The notes under the pieces: generated by a model
The model's input: only the letters and a program-made list of their open reading frames with translations
Told to the model about the DNA's origin: nothing
The model's database searches: none
Shown: in pieces, positions 1-9,248 of the stretch
How the letters are laid out: every line of letters begins with the position of its first letter
How positions within the stretch are numbered: position 1 is the stretch's first letter
Translations under genes and position numbers: made by a program
Origin: Pedobacter sp. WC2423
GTDB lineage: Bacteria > Bacteroidota > Bacteroidia > Sphingobacteriales > Sphingobacteriaceae
Direction: 5' to 3'
NCBI RefSeq assembly: GCF_040822065.1
Contig: NZ_CP162005.1
Coordinates: 744,001-808,000, forward strand
Length of the DNA: 64,000 nt

Positions 1-448
1 AGCAAATAAGAATTCCGCATTTCCAGCCAAAAAGATCAAATACACAATAATCATTACCTGGTTTTATGTAGGGATTAATGAAAGGATGCAGTTTTCTGTA
101 TTTCGCTACTAATCCATTCCTGTCCACACATACATAAGCTTTATAAATGTTGTTTTGCTCATCTTTTTCGAATAATCCAGCAAGAATAACAATGTTGTGC
201 TGATCAGCAATTCCCTGAAGTTTAAGAATACTATCTCCTGCAGGAATGAATTCTGCAATCTCCAGCAGTTGCCCTTCTGATAAATTGCGTGCAAAAGTGT
301 ATCCAGTAATAGAACATTCGTAAAATGAAATCACATCTGCGCCTGCTTTAGATGCTTTGTCAGCTAAAGCAGCGATGACAGACAAATTATAATCTTTGTC
401 TCCACTTTTATTCTCAAACTGAGCAGTAGCTATTTTTATATTTTTCAT
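1..448 (-). CDS. Carbon-nitrogen hydrolase (nitrilase superfamily), N-terminal part
   Basis: Partial gene that runs off the left edge; 149 codons are visible from the ATG at 448. The translation opens MKNIKIATAQFENKSGD and shows the family's three catalytic positions in order: Glu in FYECSITGY, Lys in KYRKLHPF, and Cys in GILIC, which is the very last complete codon (2-4). The family cleaves C-N bonds of nitriles or amides (amidases, carbamoylases, nitrilases) in the cytoplasm. The substrate cannot be told from this part. It is followed downstream on the minus strand by nothing visible, and upstream lies the AraC pair in the same orientation, 74 bp away. Confidence 0.85.
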   Translation of the reverse strand, partial: MKNIKIATAQFENKSGDKDYNLSVIAALADKASKAGADVISFYECSITGYTFARNLSEGQLLEIAEFIPAGDSILKLQGIADQHNIVILAGLFEKDEQNNIYKAYVCVDRNGLVAKYRKLHPFINPYIKPGNDYCVFDLFGWKCGILIC

Positions 449-522
449 ATCCTATTAAAAACAAATGTATACTTCATACATGAAAACGGGTTGTAAGAAT
501 TCGACATATAAAAAAAAATAAT

Positions 523-1338
523 TTAAATTTTTGGAAATTCTAAAAGATTTAGGGCCAGTGCATCAAATTTTAATGAATATTGAGTTGGTGTTATCCCAGT
601 TATTCTTTTGAAATACCTGGCTACGTGAGCCTGATCATAATACCCGGCATCATAAGCACTATCTTTTAATTTGAGATGATGTGTGTCTCGAAGACTTTTT
701 AAGTAGATGGTAAACTTGACGATATCACAATATTTTTTTGGAGTGATTCCAATTGTTTCAATGAACTTTCTTTCAATTTGTTTCTGCTCGCAGCCCGTAT
801 ACCTAATTAATTGCTCCTGGTTGATTAATCCATTGTTTTGCTGAATGAAATTTACAGATGCTGTTATCATTGGCAAAGCTGGATTATTGATATTTGCAAT
901 GATCTTAATGAAAAATGATTCCAATATTTGAATTCTTTCAGCCAGATTCTGGCAAACAAATAACCTTTCAGTCACCTCAGTGCCGATATTTCCAAATAAA
1001 TCAGTGAGACTGATAGTCTGTTCAACCAATTCATTCGCAGGTATATTTAGCAAGTTGCTCAATGCATAAGGTTTGAAGACCACTATCAGTAAACAAGTTT
1101 CATCCACACAAAAGATATTCTTAAATCCGCTAATTTGGCCATAAGCAAATGAGGAAGGTAAGGAATCAGTTATACCAGTTTTTCCAGAATTGGTTATTAA
1201 CCTGTTTTTGAACGAAAAGACAATTCCAGTATTACCATCAGAGAATAGCCGGAATTTCTTGACTCCTTTTGTATTGCTCTCCACAAATAAGTAATGTTTT
1301 ATTAATGATGATAATTGCTTTGTAGGATAAAACTGCAT
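523..1338 (-). CDS. AraC-family transcriptional regulator (DUF6597-type N-terminus), downstream copy
   Basis: 271 residues. The N-terminal ~150 residues match the Bacteroidota sensing domain seen in DUF6597 regulators (SLIKHYLFVES near the start, then FAYGQISGF and VVFKPYALSNLL). The C-terminal ~100 residues form an AraC double helix-turn-helix (TIGITPKKY, then AYDAGYYDQAHVARYFKRITGITPTQY). It should bind DNA and control nearby or metabolic genes; the ligand is unknown. It starts only 15 bp after the stop of a near-identical upstream gene, so both probably share one transcript. Most differences between the copies lie in the linker and first recognition helix (LRDTHHLKLKDSAYDAG against LRDSKPAKLSNLAYESG), which could separate their DNA targets. 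Confidence 0.88.
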   Translation of the reverse strand: MQFYPTKQLSSLIKHYLFVESNTKGVKKFRLFSDGNTGIVFSFKNRLITNSGKTGITDSLPSSFAYGQISGFKNIFCVDETCLLIVVFKPYALSNLLNIPANELVEQTISLTDLFGNIGTEVTERLFVCQNLAERIQILESFFIKIIANINNPALPMITASVNFIQQNNGLINQEQLIRYTGCEQKQIERKFIETIGITPKKYCDIVKFTIYLKSLRDTHHLKLKDSAYDAGYYDQAHVARYFKRITGITPTQYSLKFDALALNLLEFPKI

Positions 1339-1353
1339 ATCAGATCTATTTTA

Positions 1354-2169
1354 TTATAAATTTGGAAATTCCAAAAGATTAAGCGCTAGTGCATCAAATT
1401 TTAATGAATATTGTGTTGGTGTCACCCCAGTTATTTTCTTGAAGTACCTCGTAACATGAGCCTGATCATAATACCCTGATTCATAAGCAAGATTACTTAG
1501 TTTAGCAGGCTTTGAGTCTCTGAGATATTTTAAATAAACTGTAAGCTTGACGATATCGCAATATTTTTTTGGAGTAATCCCAATTGTTTCAATGAACTTT
1601 CTTTCAATTTGCCTCTGCTCGCAGCCAGTGTACCTAATTAATTGTTCCTGGTTGATTAAACCATTGTTTTGCTGAATGAAATTTACAGATGCTGTTATCA
1701 TTGGAGTAGCTGGATTATTAACATTTGCAATGATCTTAATAAAAAATGATTCCAACATTTGAATTCTTTCAGCCAGATTCTGACAAAGAAATAATCTCTC
1801 AGTCACCTCAGTGGCGATATTCCCAAATAAATCAGTCAGATCAATAGTCTGTTCTACCAATTCATTCGCAGGTATATTTAGTAAGTTGCTCAATGCATAC
1901 GGTTTGAAGACCACGATCAATAAAGAAGTTTCATCCACACAAAAGATATTCTTGAATCCGCTAATTTGGCCATAAGCAAATGAAACAGGTAAAGAATCAG
2001 TTAGCCCTGTTTGGCTGGAACTTGTAATCAATTTATTTTTGAACGAAAAAACAATCCCTGTATTCCCATCTGAAAATAGACGGAATTTTTTGATTCCTTT
2101 TGCATTGCTCTCAACAAATAAGTAATGTTTAATCAATGTTGACAATTGCTTTGCTGGGTAAAACTGCAT
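1354..2169 (-). CDS. AraC-family transcriptional regulator (DUF6597-type N-terminus), upstream copy
   Basis: 271 residues, same length and domain order as its downstream neighbour, with the AraC helix-turn-helix near residues 190-260. This is the promoter-proximal copy of a tandem duplication. It transcribes away from the sigma-factor gene at 2464, with 294 bp between the divergent starts. That gap is AT-rich and shows no clear operator by eye. Whether the pair is autoregulated or has split function cannot be judged from sequence. Confidence 0.88.
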   Translation of the reverse strand: MQFYPAKQLSTLIKHYLFVESNAKGIKKFRLFSDGNTGIVFSFKNKLITSSSQTGLTDSLPVSFAYGQISGFKNIFCVDETSLLIVVFKPYALSNLLNIPANELVEQTIDLTDLFGNIATEVTERLFLCQNLAERIQMLESFFIKIIANVNNPATPMITASVNFIQQNNGLINQEQLIRYTGCEQRQIERKFIETIGITPKKYCDIVKLTVYLKYLRDSKPAKLSNLAYESGYYDQAHVTRYFKKITGVTPTQYSLKFDALALNLLEFPNL

Positions 2170-2463
2170 ATCAGATCCCTCAATTTATTACCAAATGTAT
2201 CTTTCTTAAACTACATAAAAATGTAAAAAGTCTCAAACACCTCAAAAATGATGATGGATTATTTTGTCCTATTTTTATTGAAAAAATAATTTTGATGTTT
2301 CCGTAATTATAAATGCTTTTAGCCTTATTCGTGTCGAATTTGTACAATTTTAGATTCGTTTTTTTTTGTAGGAATCCTTAACATTACATCAGAAATGGTG
2401 CTTTTTAAGCTTTAAAGGCCTTTTTACATAAACTGTTATAACTGCAATTTGAGTATATGAATA

Positions 2464-3033
2464 ATGGTCAATAATATGAGTAAAGAAGTTTTTTTAAGTG
2501 AAAAGGAGCTGGTTGAAACCCTAAGAACAAATAGAACTTTTGCGATCAGTGAATTGTATGATAAATATTCGGGCGCTTTGTTATTCAAAATATTATATAT
2601 AGTTGAACGCACAGATTTAGCTGAACAGGTACTTAAAGATGTATTTGTAGAAGCATGGAGGACAGCTGTTGATTACAACCCAAATGATAGGCGCTTATTT
2701 ACATGGATTTTAAACCTCGCTGTAAAACATGCGAAAAAGACTTTGAAAATAATTGAGGAGAATTCTAATCGAAAAGATTTACAAAACCAGCAGCATATTA
2801 ACTACACTACATTTAATAATGATGAAAAGAATGAATATTGTCATTTAAGAGCTGAAGAGCTTTTAAATTACCTGGATCTGGAGTTATCAGAAGTGTTTTA
2901 TACTGTTTATTTCTTAGGAAATACGTTAGAAGAAGCATCAGAGATTCTTAGATCACCACTTGAAGTAATTAAATGCAAGATTCGGATGGCTATTCTGGAA
3001 CTGAGAAAGATTTATAGTCAGGAATTCCATTAA
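2464..3033 (+). CDS. ECF-type RNA polymerase sigma factor
   Basis: 189 residues. Region 2 is seen in ELYDKYSGALLFKILYIVE...AEQVLKDVFVEAW and region 4 as a helix-turn-helix in TLEEASEILRSPLEVIKCKI. ECF sigma factors direct RNA polymerase to small stress or envelope regulons. No FecR or other recognisable anti-sigma gene follows; the next gene encodes an unknown 123-residue protein 48 bp downstream. It differs clearly from the two FecI-like sigmas at 3675 and 13616. Start: ATG at 2464; an in-frame ATG at 2476 (MSKEVFLS) is equally possible because there is no strong ribosome-binding site. Confidence 0.8.
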   Translation: MVNNMSKEVFLSEKELVETLRTNRTFAISELYDKYSGALLFKILYIVERTDLAEQVLKDVFVEAWRTAVDYNPNDRRLFTWILNLAVKHAKKTLKIIEENSNRKDLQNQQHINYTTFNNDEKNEYCHLRAEELLNYLDLELSEVFYTVYFLGNTLEEASEILRSPLEVIKCKIRMAILELRKIYSQEFH

Positions 3034-3081
3034 GAGTAACCAATAAAGAGCCTAAACTATACTTACCTTATTAACGCTTGT

Positions 3082-3453
3082 ATGAATTATTCCTTTGAAT
3101 GTAATCTTCAACTTGATGTAAAGTTGCCAGATCATGTTTTTAATTTTATAAAGATAGCTGTTAAGATGAACACAGTTATTAATCCTAAATCAGTCGACGG
3201 CAGATATTGGCTATCTTGCATTCAAGAGAGAAGGACAAAGAAAACCACAACATTTTCTATAAAACAACTGGAGCATATCATCATTTCCTCAATACAACCC
3301 TTTTTATACAATTTTGATTATAACCAGGAATACCGGGAATTTATATTTGATGTGCACACTGTATTGACGGACTTATTAGAAGAAGCAAAGCTGGAACAAA
3401 AGAAGCTTAATGATTCCTATACAAAACAAACTACTTCAATTGTATTCATCTGA
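3082..3453 (+). CDS. Hypothetical protein, possibly linked to the upstream sigma factor
   Basis: 123 residues, not recognised. It is soluble, with no signal peptide or membrane helix. The N-terminal half is predicted beta-rich; the C-terminal half contains an acidic/basic helix around FDVHTVLTDLLEEAKLEQKK. It lies 48 bp after the ECF sigma gene in the same direction and may be co-transcribed, so a partner or regulator of that sigma is possible but unproven. No terminator is obvious between the two genes. Confidence 0.5.
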   Translation: MNYSFECNLQLDVKLPDHVFNFIKIAVKMNTVINPKSVDGRYWLSCIQERRTKKTTTFSIKQLEHIIISSIQPFLYNFDYNQEYREFIFDVHTVLTDLLEEAKLEQKKLNDSYTKQTTSIVFI

Positions 3454-3674
3454 TAGAATAAAATTAGATCTATTATTTGACCAATTAATAATTCCCAGAA
3501 TGTTGCTTCATTGATATTCCTTTGATGTTTTTTAATAAATCAATTGCTAAAGTTATACAACTTATATGTTTGCGATTAATAATAATTTAACAATGATTTA
3601 AATATTACCTAATTTTACAAGATCATCTCCAAAGATTTATTGTTATTGTGTTTACAAAAAATAATTCCATTGTA

Positions 3675-4253
3675 ATGATTTTGTATAGTAAACTTTCTGA
3701 TGATGAATTGGCTGTCTTGCTCCGTGATGGTGATAAAACCGCATTCAGCGAAATCTACCATAGATACAAAGGAATCCTTCACGTTCATGCTTATAAAAAG
3801 CTAGGTGACTTCGAAGAAGCTAAAGATGTTATACAGGATTTATTTTCCACTTTATGGTTAAAGCATAAGGATATGCCGCTAACTACAAATATCTCTGGTT
3901 ATCTATATATAACGATCAGGAATAAGATATTTAATATAATTGCTCATAAAAAGGTAATATCAAAATATACGGATTCTATCACTAGCTTCATTGATGAAAA
4001 TAATTTCACTACTGATTTGATCATGCGTGAAAAGGATCTGGCTAGCATCATAGAGAAGGAAATCAATGCATTGCCACCAAAAATGAGAGAAGTCTTTATT
4101 TTGAGCCGCAGAAAAAATATGAGCCATAAAGAGATTGCCAATACCCTGGGAGTCTCTGAACATACAGTGAAAAATCAGATAAAAAGTTCATTAAAGATTC
4201 TCAGAACAAAACTAGGGTTGATTCTTTACCTAGCTCTGCTTTTAAAATTCTAA
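3675..4253 (+). CDS. FecI-like ECF sigma factor of SusCD system 1
   Basis: 192 residues from the ATG at 3675. The longer reading frame opens with a GTG at 3648, but the paralogue at 13616 begins exactly at the equivalent of 3675 (MRLYSDLSD against MILYSKLSD), so 3675 is preferred. Region 2 (AFSEIYHRYKGILHVHAYKKLGD) and region 4 (ALPPKMREVFILSR, HKEIANTLGVSEHTVKNQ) are canonical for Bacteroidota FecI sigmas. A hydrophobic C-terminal tail (LGLILYLALLLKF) is shared with the paralogue and may touch the membrane. The neighbours fecR and susC imply activation when the outer-membrane receptor is occupied. Confidence 0.9.
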   Translation: MILYSKLSDDELAVLLRDGDKTAFSEIYHRYKGILHVHAYKKLGDFEEAKDVIQDLFSTLWLKHKDMPLTTNISGYLYITIRNKIFNIIAHKKVISKYTDSITSFIDENNFTTDLIMREKDLASIIEKEINALPPKMREVFILSRRKNMSHKEIANTLGVSEHTVKNQIKSSLKILRTKLGLILYLALLLKF

Positions 4254-4344
4254 TTATTTACTTTTCTTAATCGGATAGCTTAATCTTTGCCTATACAGTG
4301 TTTTTATGATTGTGTTTGAGAAAATAAAATATTTTTTCAGCATG

Positions 4345-4380
4345 ACTAGCCCTTTGCCATAGCGTTACCTGTCTTAGTTA
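4345..4380 (+). promoter_or_regulatory. Candidate ECF-sigma promoter upstream of fecR 1
   Basis: GACTAGCCCTTTGCC (4344-4358) followed about 10-15 bases later by GTCTTAG lies 25-60 bases upstream of the fecR start. From memory this layout recurs between sigma and fecR genes in Bacteroidota, and a degenerate version (AGTCCCTGCATAG, near 14228) sits at the same place in system 2. Assignment as the sigma-specific promoter is inference. Confidence 0.4.
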
Positions 4381-4405
4381 AAATTAGAAAAAACAGCTGG
4401 GGCTT

Positions 4406-5557
4406 ATGAATAAATCGGAATTAATAAAGAAGTATAGTAATGGCACTTGTACTGAAGGTGAAAAAATACTGCTGGAATCCTGGTATAACAAATTTGAACT
4501 TAATGATATTCCCCGTTTAACAGAACTCCAATTTGAAGAAATCAACACTTCAGTTCCTAATATCATTGCTAACAAGAGAGAGAATAAGCTCTGGCCCCAA
4601 ATAGCTGCTGTCGCATCAATAATTATTTCAATCTGCATTTGGTTTTATTTTTATAAAAGCGTAGGTACTGTCCGAACTGAAATCACTTTTAAAAACGAAA
4701 TCAGGCCAGGAAAGAATGGTGCTACGCTAACATTGGCAAATGGTAAGAATATTACCTTATCAAATGCTATAAACGGAATTCTTGCTAAAGAGGCGGGTGT
4801 AAAAATCACTAAGTCTGCTGACGGACAAATTATTTATGAAGTTTCGAATTCCTCTTCCAAAAATGGAAAGGGGGAATTACACTATAATACTCTGACAACA
4901 GCCAGGGGCGAACAATATCAGGTGCGTTTGCCGGATAGTTCGATAGTATGGCTTAACGCTGCCTCAGCTCTCAAATACCCTTCATCTTTTGCGTCACTCA
5001 AAGACAGGGTAGTAGAGTTGAGCGGCGAAGCCTATTTTCAGGTAGCAAAGGATAAAAAACGTCCTTTTATCGTTTACAGCAGAGGTCAGAAAGTAAAAGT
5101 TCTGGGGACGCACTTCAATATCAATGGATACGATGATGAATTTTCTGTTCAAACCACTTTATTAGAGGGCTCTATTGAAGTGACCTCTAAAAAGGAGATA
5201 AATCATCTATATCAGCGCGGAATAGCTGAAAATAAAACTGTAGTTATTAAACCTGGTCAACAGTCCCAAATCAGAAAAGGCCAGATTAAGATTTTAAGCA
5301 ATGTTGATCTGGACGACATTGTTGCATGGAAAGATGGATATTTTATTTTCAATGAAAATATTAAGAGCATTATGAATAAGGTGGCAAGGTGGTATAATGT
5401 AGAAATTTTCTATAAAAATGAGCCAGACCCTAAGCTTGCTTTTCAAGGTAAAATTGCCAGAAGTAGAAGTCTAAGTGAAGTACTTGGAATTATGGAAAGA
5501 ACAGGAGCAGTAAACTTTAAAGTTGAAGGAAGGAGGGTTACAATTACGATAAATTAA
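4406..5557 (+). CDS. FecR-family anti-sigma factor, SusCD system 1
   Basis: 383 residues. The cytosolic N-terminal part (1-65) would hold the sigma; one transmembrane helix follows (about 68-86, IAAVASIIISICIWFYFY). The periplasmic FecR domain spans roughly 150-290 (LPDSSIVWLNAASALKYP, LSGEAYFQVAKD, VLGTHFNI), and a C-terminal DUF4974 module roughly 310-383 (GYFIFNENIKSIMNKVARWY). The periplasmic part reads the STN domain of SusC and releases or activates the sigma encoded 152 bp upstream. Paralogue: 14285-15439. Confidence 0.92.
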   Translation: MNKSELIKKYSNGTCTEGEKILLESWYNKFELNDIPRLTELQFEEINTSVPNIIANKRENKLWPQIAAVASIIISICIWFYFYKSVGTVRTEITFKNEIRPGKNGATLTLANGKNITLSNAINGILAKEAGVKITKSADGQIIYEVSNSSSKNGKGELHYNTLTTARGEQYQVRLPDSSIVWLNAASALKYPSSFASLKDRVVELSGEAYFQVAKDKKRPFIVYSRGQKVKVLGTHFNINGYDDEFSVQTTLLEGSIEVTSKKEINHLYQRGIAENKTVVIKPGQQSQIRKGQIKILSNVDLDDIVAWKDGYFIFNENIKSIMNKVARWYNVEIFYKNEPDPKLAFQGKIARSRSLSEVLGIMERTGAVNFKVEGRRVTITIN

Positions 5558-5586
5558 ATACTTAACTGTTAAGAATCCAAAAAATA

Positions 5587-5615
5587 AGCCAGAAGTGCTC
5601 GAAACACTGCTGGCT
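5587..5615 (+). promoter_or_regulatory. Conserved hairpin between fecR 1 and susC 1
   Basis: AGCCAGAAGTG / CACTGCTGGCT form an 11-bp stem with one A-G mismatch and a 7-base loop. No T-tract follows, so it is not a standard terminator. A homologous hairpin sits at the same point in system 2 (15472-15499), suggesting a conserved role in attenuation, processing or differential stability of the susC message. Confidence 0.55.
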
Positions 5616-5675
5616 AAGTCTGGGTTCCGATAATAAAAATTTGAGATAGTTATCAACCTTAAACCAGAACTACAA

Positions 5676-8600
5676 ATGTATAAAATTTATACTAAGAAAG
5701 ATGGTGTGCTTAATCGGCACATCAGTAAATTATTGCTAATTATGCGATTAACTACTTTGATCTTAATAGCAACCATAATGCAGTTGAGTGCTACTGGCTA
5801 TAGCCAGCGCATTTCTCTCAACATTAAGAATGCGCCATTAAACAATGTCATTAAAGAAATAAGCAGGCAAAGCGGCTACGAGTTTTTTTATAATAATGAT
5901 TTGATTGAGAAAACCAGCCCAATTACAATTAATATAAGGAATTCATCTTTAGAAGAAGCATTAATTAAATGCTTCATTAATCAGCCTTTCACATTTGAAA
6001 TCCGTAATAAAGCGGTTTCTTTAAAACCTAAAAGCCCATCAATTATTAAAAGCTTAAATAAAGCACTGTCTGAATTGTTTACTGAAATTGATATCAGGGG
6101 ACATGTCGTTGATAATAACAATTTGCCTTTAGTTGGGACAACAGTTAAAGTGTTAAATAGCAATAAAGCAGTTTTAACGAATAATGAAGGGTATTTTGAA
6201 TTATTAAATGTTGATGAAAAAGCAATTTTAATTGTAAGTTATATTGGCTACAAATCACAGCAGATACCAGCCCAGCAATCTGGGCCTTTAATTATTAAAC
6301 TTGAACTTCAACCCTCAGACCTTGAAGGTGTAGAAATTGTGAGTACAGGATACCAAACTTTACCAAAAGAACGTACAACTGGTTCATTTGAAAAGATAGA
6401 CAATAATTTATTTAATCGCGTAACAGGAACCACTGTCACATCAAGATTACTTGGAACTGTTGCAGGGGTGTATTTTAATAATAGATCGGCAACATCTCCA
6501 ACTGGTGATGCGATATCAATAAGGGGAATAAGTTCACTAAATAATAATACCATTCTTACCAGGCCGCTGGTAGTATTGGATAATATCCCTTATGAAGGAG
6601 ATCTATCTAATTTGAACCCAAATGATGTTGAAAATATCACAATTCTTAAAGATGCTGCTGCTGCTTCTATCTGGGGAACACGAGCTGGTAATGGTGTAAT
6701 CGTAATAACTACAAAAAAAGGCGCATATGATAAACCTCTATCTATATCATTCAATGGAAATGTCACTATTTCAGAAAAGCCGGATTTATTTTACCTGCCT
6801 CAAATAAGTAGTTCAGATGCCATTGATGTTGAGAGGTTTTTATTTGCCAATCAGTATTATGATAACAAATTAACAACCACCAGTCCTTATCCTCCATTTT
6901 TAACCCCCGTAGTTGAACTATTAGCAAAGCAACGTGAACTACCTTTATCAGATACAGAAGGAAGAGCACTGATAGATAATCAGATTAATGCCTTTCGTCA
7001 GTATGATGTACGTAACGATTATCTAAAATATATGTATAGGGACGCTATAAACCAACAGTATTCACTTAATATAAATGGTGGTAGTAAACAAGTTACCTAT
7101 ATGTTATCTGCAGGGTATGACCGAAACTTAAATAGTTTAGTAACTTCTACTTATAATAGAACATCCTTCCGATCTAATGTCACTTTTAAACCAATTAAAC
7201 AGCTTGATATTCAAACCAGTTTTTTGTACACAAGAACAAAAGACGTAAATTCTGACGAGGCAGCTGCTGGCGCGACATCATATGATCCTGGATTGTTCTA
7301 CCCTTATGCTCGTTTGGCTGACGGCTCCGGCAACCATCTCGCGCCTGGCATGATCTATAATCCGACTTATCTTGACAACTTAAGTAAGGATTCCCGACTG
7401 GTTGACTGGAGATTTAAGCCTTTGGATGATCTTCATAAAACTGTCTTTACTGGAAATTCACAGGATATCCTATTCAACCTTGGCGTTACATACAATTTAA
7501 ATTCAATACTGTCAGCAGACATCAAATATCAATATCAGCAAACTAATACAGATTCCAAAACATTGTACGACAAAGATTCCTACTATGTACGGAATCTGGT
7601 AAACACCTATACTGATCCAATTACCTTTGAGCGGGCTATTCCTTCTGGTGCAATAAATATTCCAAGGGAATCAATATTTAAAGCCCAAACTATCCGTGCA
7701 CAGGTCAATGAGCACAAAATCTGGAATAATAAACATGAACTTAATGCAATTGCTGGTGCCGAAGCTCGAAAAAATTATGGATTGACAACAATTCAAAATA
7801 CATTATATGGTTTTGATCCTAATACCAATTCTTTTTTAAATGTAGACTACAAGAACCCTGTCCAAACTTATTATGGAGGAACAGAATTAATACCTAACCA
7901 GCCATCAATAAATGATAATAACAATAGATTCACTTCTTTATTTTTCAACTCAGCATACACGTATAATAATCGTTATTCAATATCTGCAAGTGTTCGTAAA
8001 GATGCTTCAAATGTGTTTGGAGATAATGCCAATAAACGAGGGTCTCCTTTATGGTCTGGAGGTGCAAGTTGGGATATATCTAAAGAGAACTTTTATAGAT
8101 TTGAATTCATACCTAATTTGAAACTTAGGGGAACATATGGCTATAGCGGAAACGTTGTAACTGGAGTTCCTGCGTATGCAGTTGTCACTTATCCTGGCAG
8201 TAATTCTATAACAGGACTTCCTTATGCAGAGACTACTAATCCCCCTAATCCAGATTTAAGATGGGAAAAGGTCGGAATGTTAAATATAGGATTAGATTTT
8301 AGTATGAAGAATAACCGGCTTACAGGAAGTATTGAGTATTTTGATAAGCGCTCAAAAGATCTGGTCACTAACGCACCAATTGATCTTACCAAGGGATCAT
8401 ATACACAAACTTTAAATTCTGCTAACCTGCATGGAAAAGGAATTGATATAACTTTAAATTCTTTGAACATGAATATGTCCGATTTTCAATGGAGGAGCAC
8501 TTTAATATTTAATTATAGCAGAACAATAGTGACCCGTTATTTATTAAAGGAAAATACTGCTCTGGATTACATTGGTCGGTCAAATTTTCTCAATCCAATT

Positions 8601-9230
8601 GAGGGAAAGGATGCGTATGCTGTTCTTGCATATAATTGGGCTGGCCTTGATTCTTCCAATGGAGAGCCTCAAGGTTATCTTAATGGCGAAGTGAGTAAAG
8701 ATTATTCAAACTTATTGAATGCTAAAATAGAGGATCTTCGGTATTTTGGCTCTGCCACGCCAGTTTATTATGGAGCGTTTCGTAATACATTTTCCTTTAA
8801 AGGAATAGAAGTGTCAGCTAATATCCTTTATAAATTTGATTATTATTTTAAAAGACCCGGGATAAACTACAATAATCTTTATGCCATAGGTATGGGTAAT
8901 GAAGAATATTCACGAAGATGGCAAAAACAAGGAGATGAAAAAATCACAGATATACCTGCTATGATCTATCCTCCAAACTCTGAGCGTGATGATTTTTATA
9001 ATGGCTCTGCGGCTACTGTAGAAAAGGCTGACCATATTCGCCTGCAAGATATTACAGTTGCTTATCTGCTCCAAAATAGGATACCAGGTCTGAAATCTGT
9101 CAGACTTTATGCAAATGTGAATAATGTTGGAATTCTATGGAGGGCTAATAAAAAAGGTATTGATCCAGATATCATCAGTGGCTACCGTTCTCCACGTACA
9201 TTTTCAATGGGACTAACAGCGAATTTTTAA
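5676..9230 (+). CDS. SusC/RagA-family TonB-dependent outer-membrane transporter with STN domain, system 1
   Basis: 1184 residues. An extended N-terminus precedes a signal sequence (MRLTTLILIATIMQLSATGYS). Then come an STN signalling domain (about 48-118, NAPLNNVIKEISRQSGYEFFY), a carboxypeptidase-regulatory-like domain (about 138-215), a TonB plug with SusC signatures (ISSLNNN, then LKDAAAASIWGTRAGNGVIVITTKKG), and a long beta-barrel ending in aromatic F. It imports large ligands, probably peptides or glycans, together with the SusD lid 18 bp downstream. The STN domain means occupancy is signalled to the FecR/sigma pair upstream. The substrate is unknown. Confidence 0.95.
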   Translation: MYKIYTKKDGVLNRHISKLLLIMRLTTLILIATIMQLSATGYSQRISLNIKNAPLNNVIKEISRQSGYEFFYNNDLIEKTSPITINIRNSSLEEALIKCFINQPFTFEIRNKAVSLKPKSPSIIKSLNKALSELFTEIDIRGHVVDNNNLPLVGTTVKVLNSNKAVLTNNEGYFELLNVDEKAILIVSYIGYKSQQIPAQQSGPLIIKLELQPSDLEGVEIVSTGYQTLPKERTTGSFEKIDNNLFNRVTGTTVTSRLLGTVAGVYFNNRSATSPTGDAISIRGISSLNNNTILTRPLVVLDNIPYEGDLSNLNPNDVENITILKDAAAASIWGTRAGNGVIVITTKKGAYDKPLSISFNGNVTISEKPDLFYLPQISSSDAIDVERFLFANQYYDNKLTTTSPYPPFLTPVVELLAKQRELPLSDTEGRALIDNQINAFRQYDVRNDYLKYMYRDAINQQYSLNINGGSKQVTYMLSAGYDRNLNSLVTSTYNRTSFRSNVTFKPIKQLDIQTSFLYTRTKDVNSDEAAAGATSYDPGLFYPYARLADGSGNHLAPGMIYNPTYLDNLSKDSRLVDWRFKPLDDLHKTVFTGNSQDILFNLGVTYNLNSILSADIKYQYQQTNTDSKTLYDKDSYYVRNLVNTYTDPITFERAIPSGAINIPRESIFKAQTIRAQVNEHKIWNNKHELNAIAGAEARKNYGLTTIQNTLYGFDPNTNSFLNVDYKNPVQTYYGGTELIPNQPSINDNNNRFTSLFFNSAYTYNNRYSISASVRKDASNVFGDNANKRGSPLWSGGASWDISKENFYRFEFIPNLKLRGTYGYSGNVVTGVPAYAVVTYPGSNSITGLPYAETTNPPNPDLRWEKVGMLNIGLDFSMKNNRLTGSIEYFDKRSKDLVTNAPIDLTKGSYTQTLNSANLHGKGIDITLNSLNMNMSDFQWRSTLIFNYSRTIVTRYLLKENTALDYIGRSNFLNPIEGKDAYAVLAYNWAGLDSSNGEPQGYLNGEVSKDYSNLLNAKIEDLRYFGSATPVYYGAFRNTFSFKGIEVSANILYKFDYYFKRPGINYNNLYAIGMGNEEYSRRWQKQGDEKITDIPAMIYPPNSERDDFYNGSAATVEKADHIRLQDITVAYLLQNRIPGLKSVRLYANVNNVGILWRANKKGIDPDIISGYRSPRTFSMGLTANF

Positions 9231-9248
9231 TTTTTAGTAAAACTAATT

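Larger units (their letters stand above)
523..2169 (-). repeat. Tandem gene duplication, 831-bp unit
   Basis: The two AraC genes line up base for base over their whole length without an obvious indel, and the second start lies exactly 831 bp from the first. Long stretches are identical (for example the segments encoding YTGCEQ and ETIGITPKKYCDIVK). The spacer copy before the downstream gene (near 1340-1353) resembles the sequence before the upstream ATG. This is a recent direct duplication. Confidence 0.85.

Noticed and set aside
3648..3674. GTG start extending the sigma factor by 9 residues
   Set aside because: The paralogue at 13616 starts at the position of the ATG at 3675, and the extra residues are unlike any sigma N-terminus.
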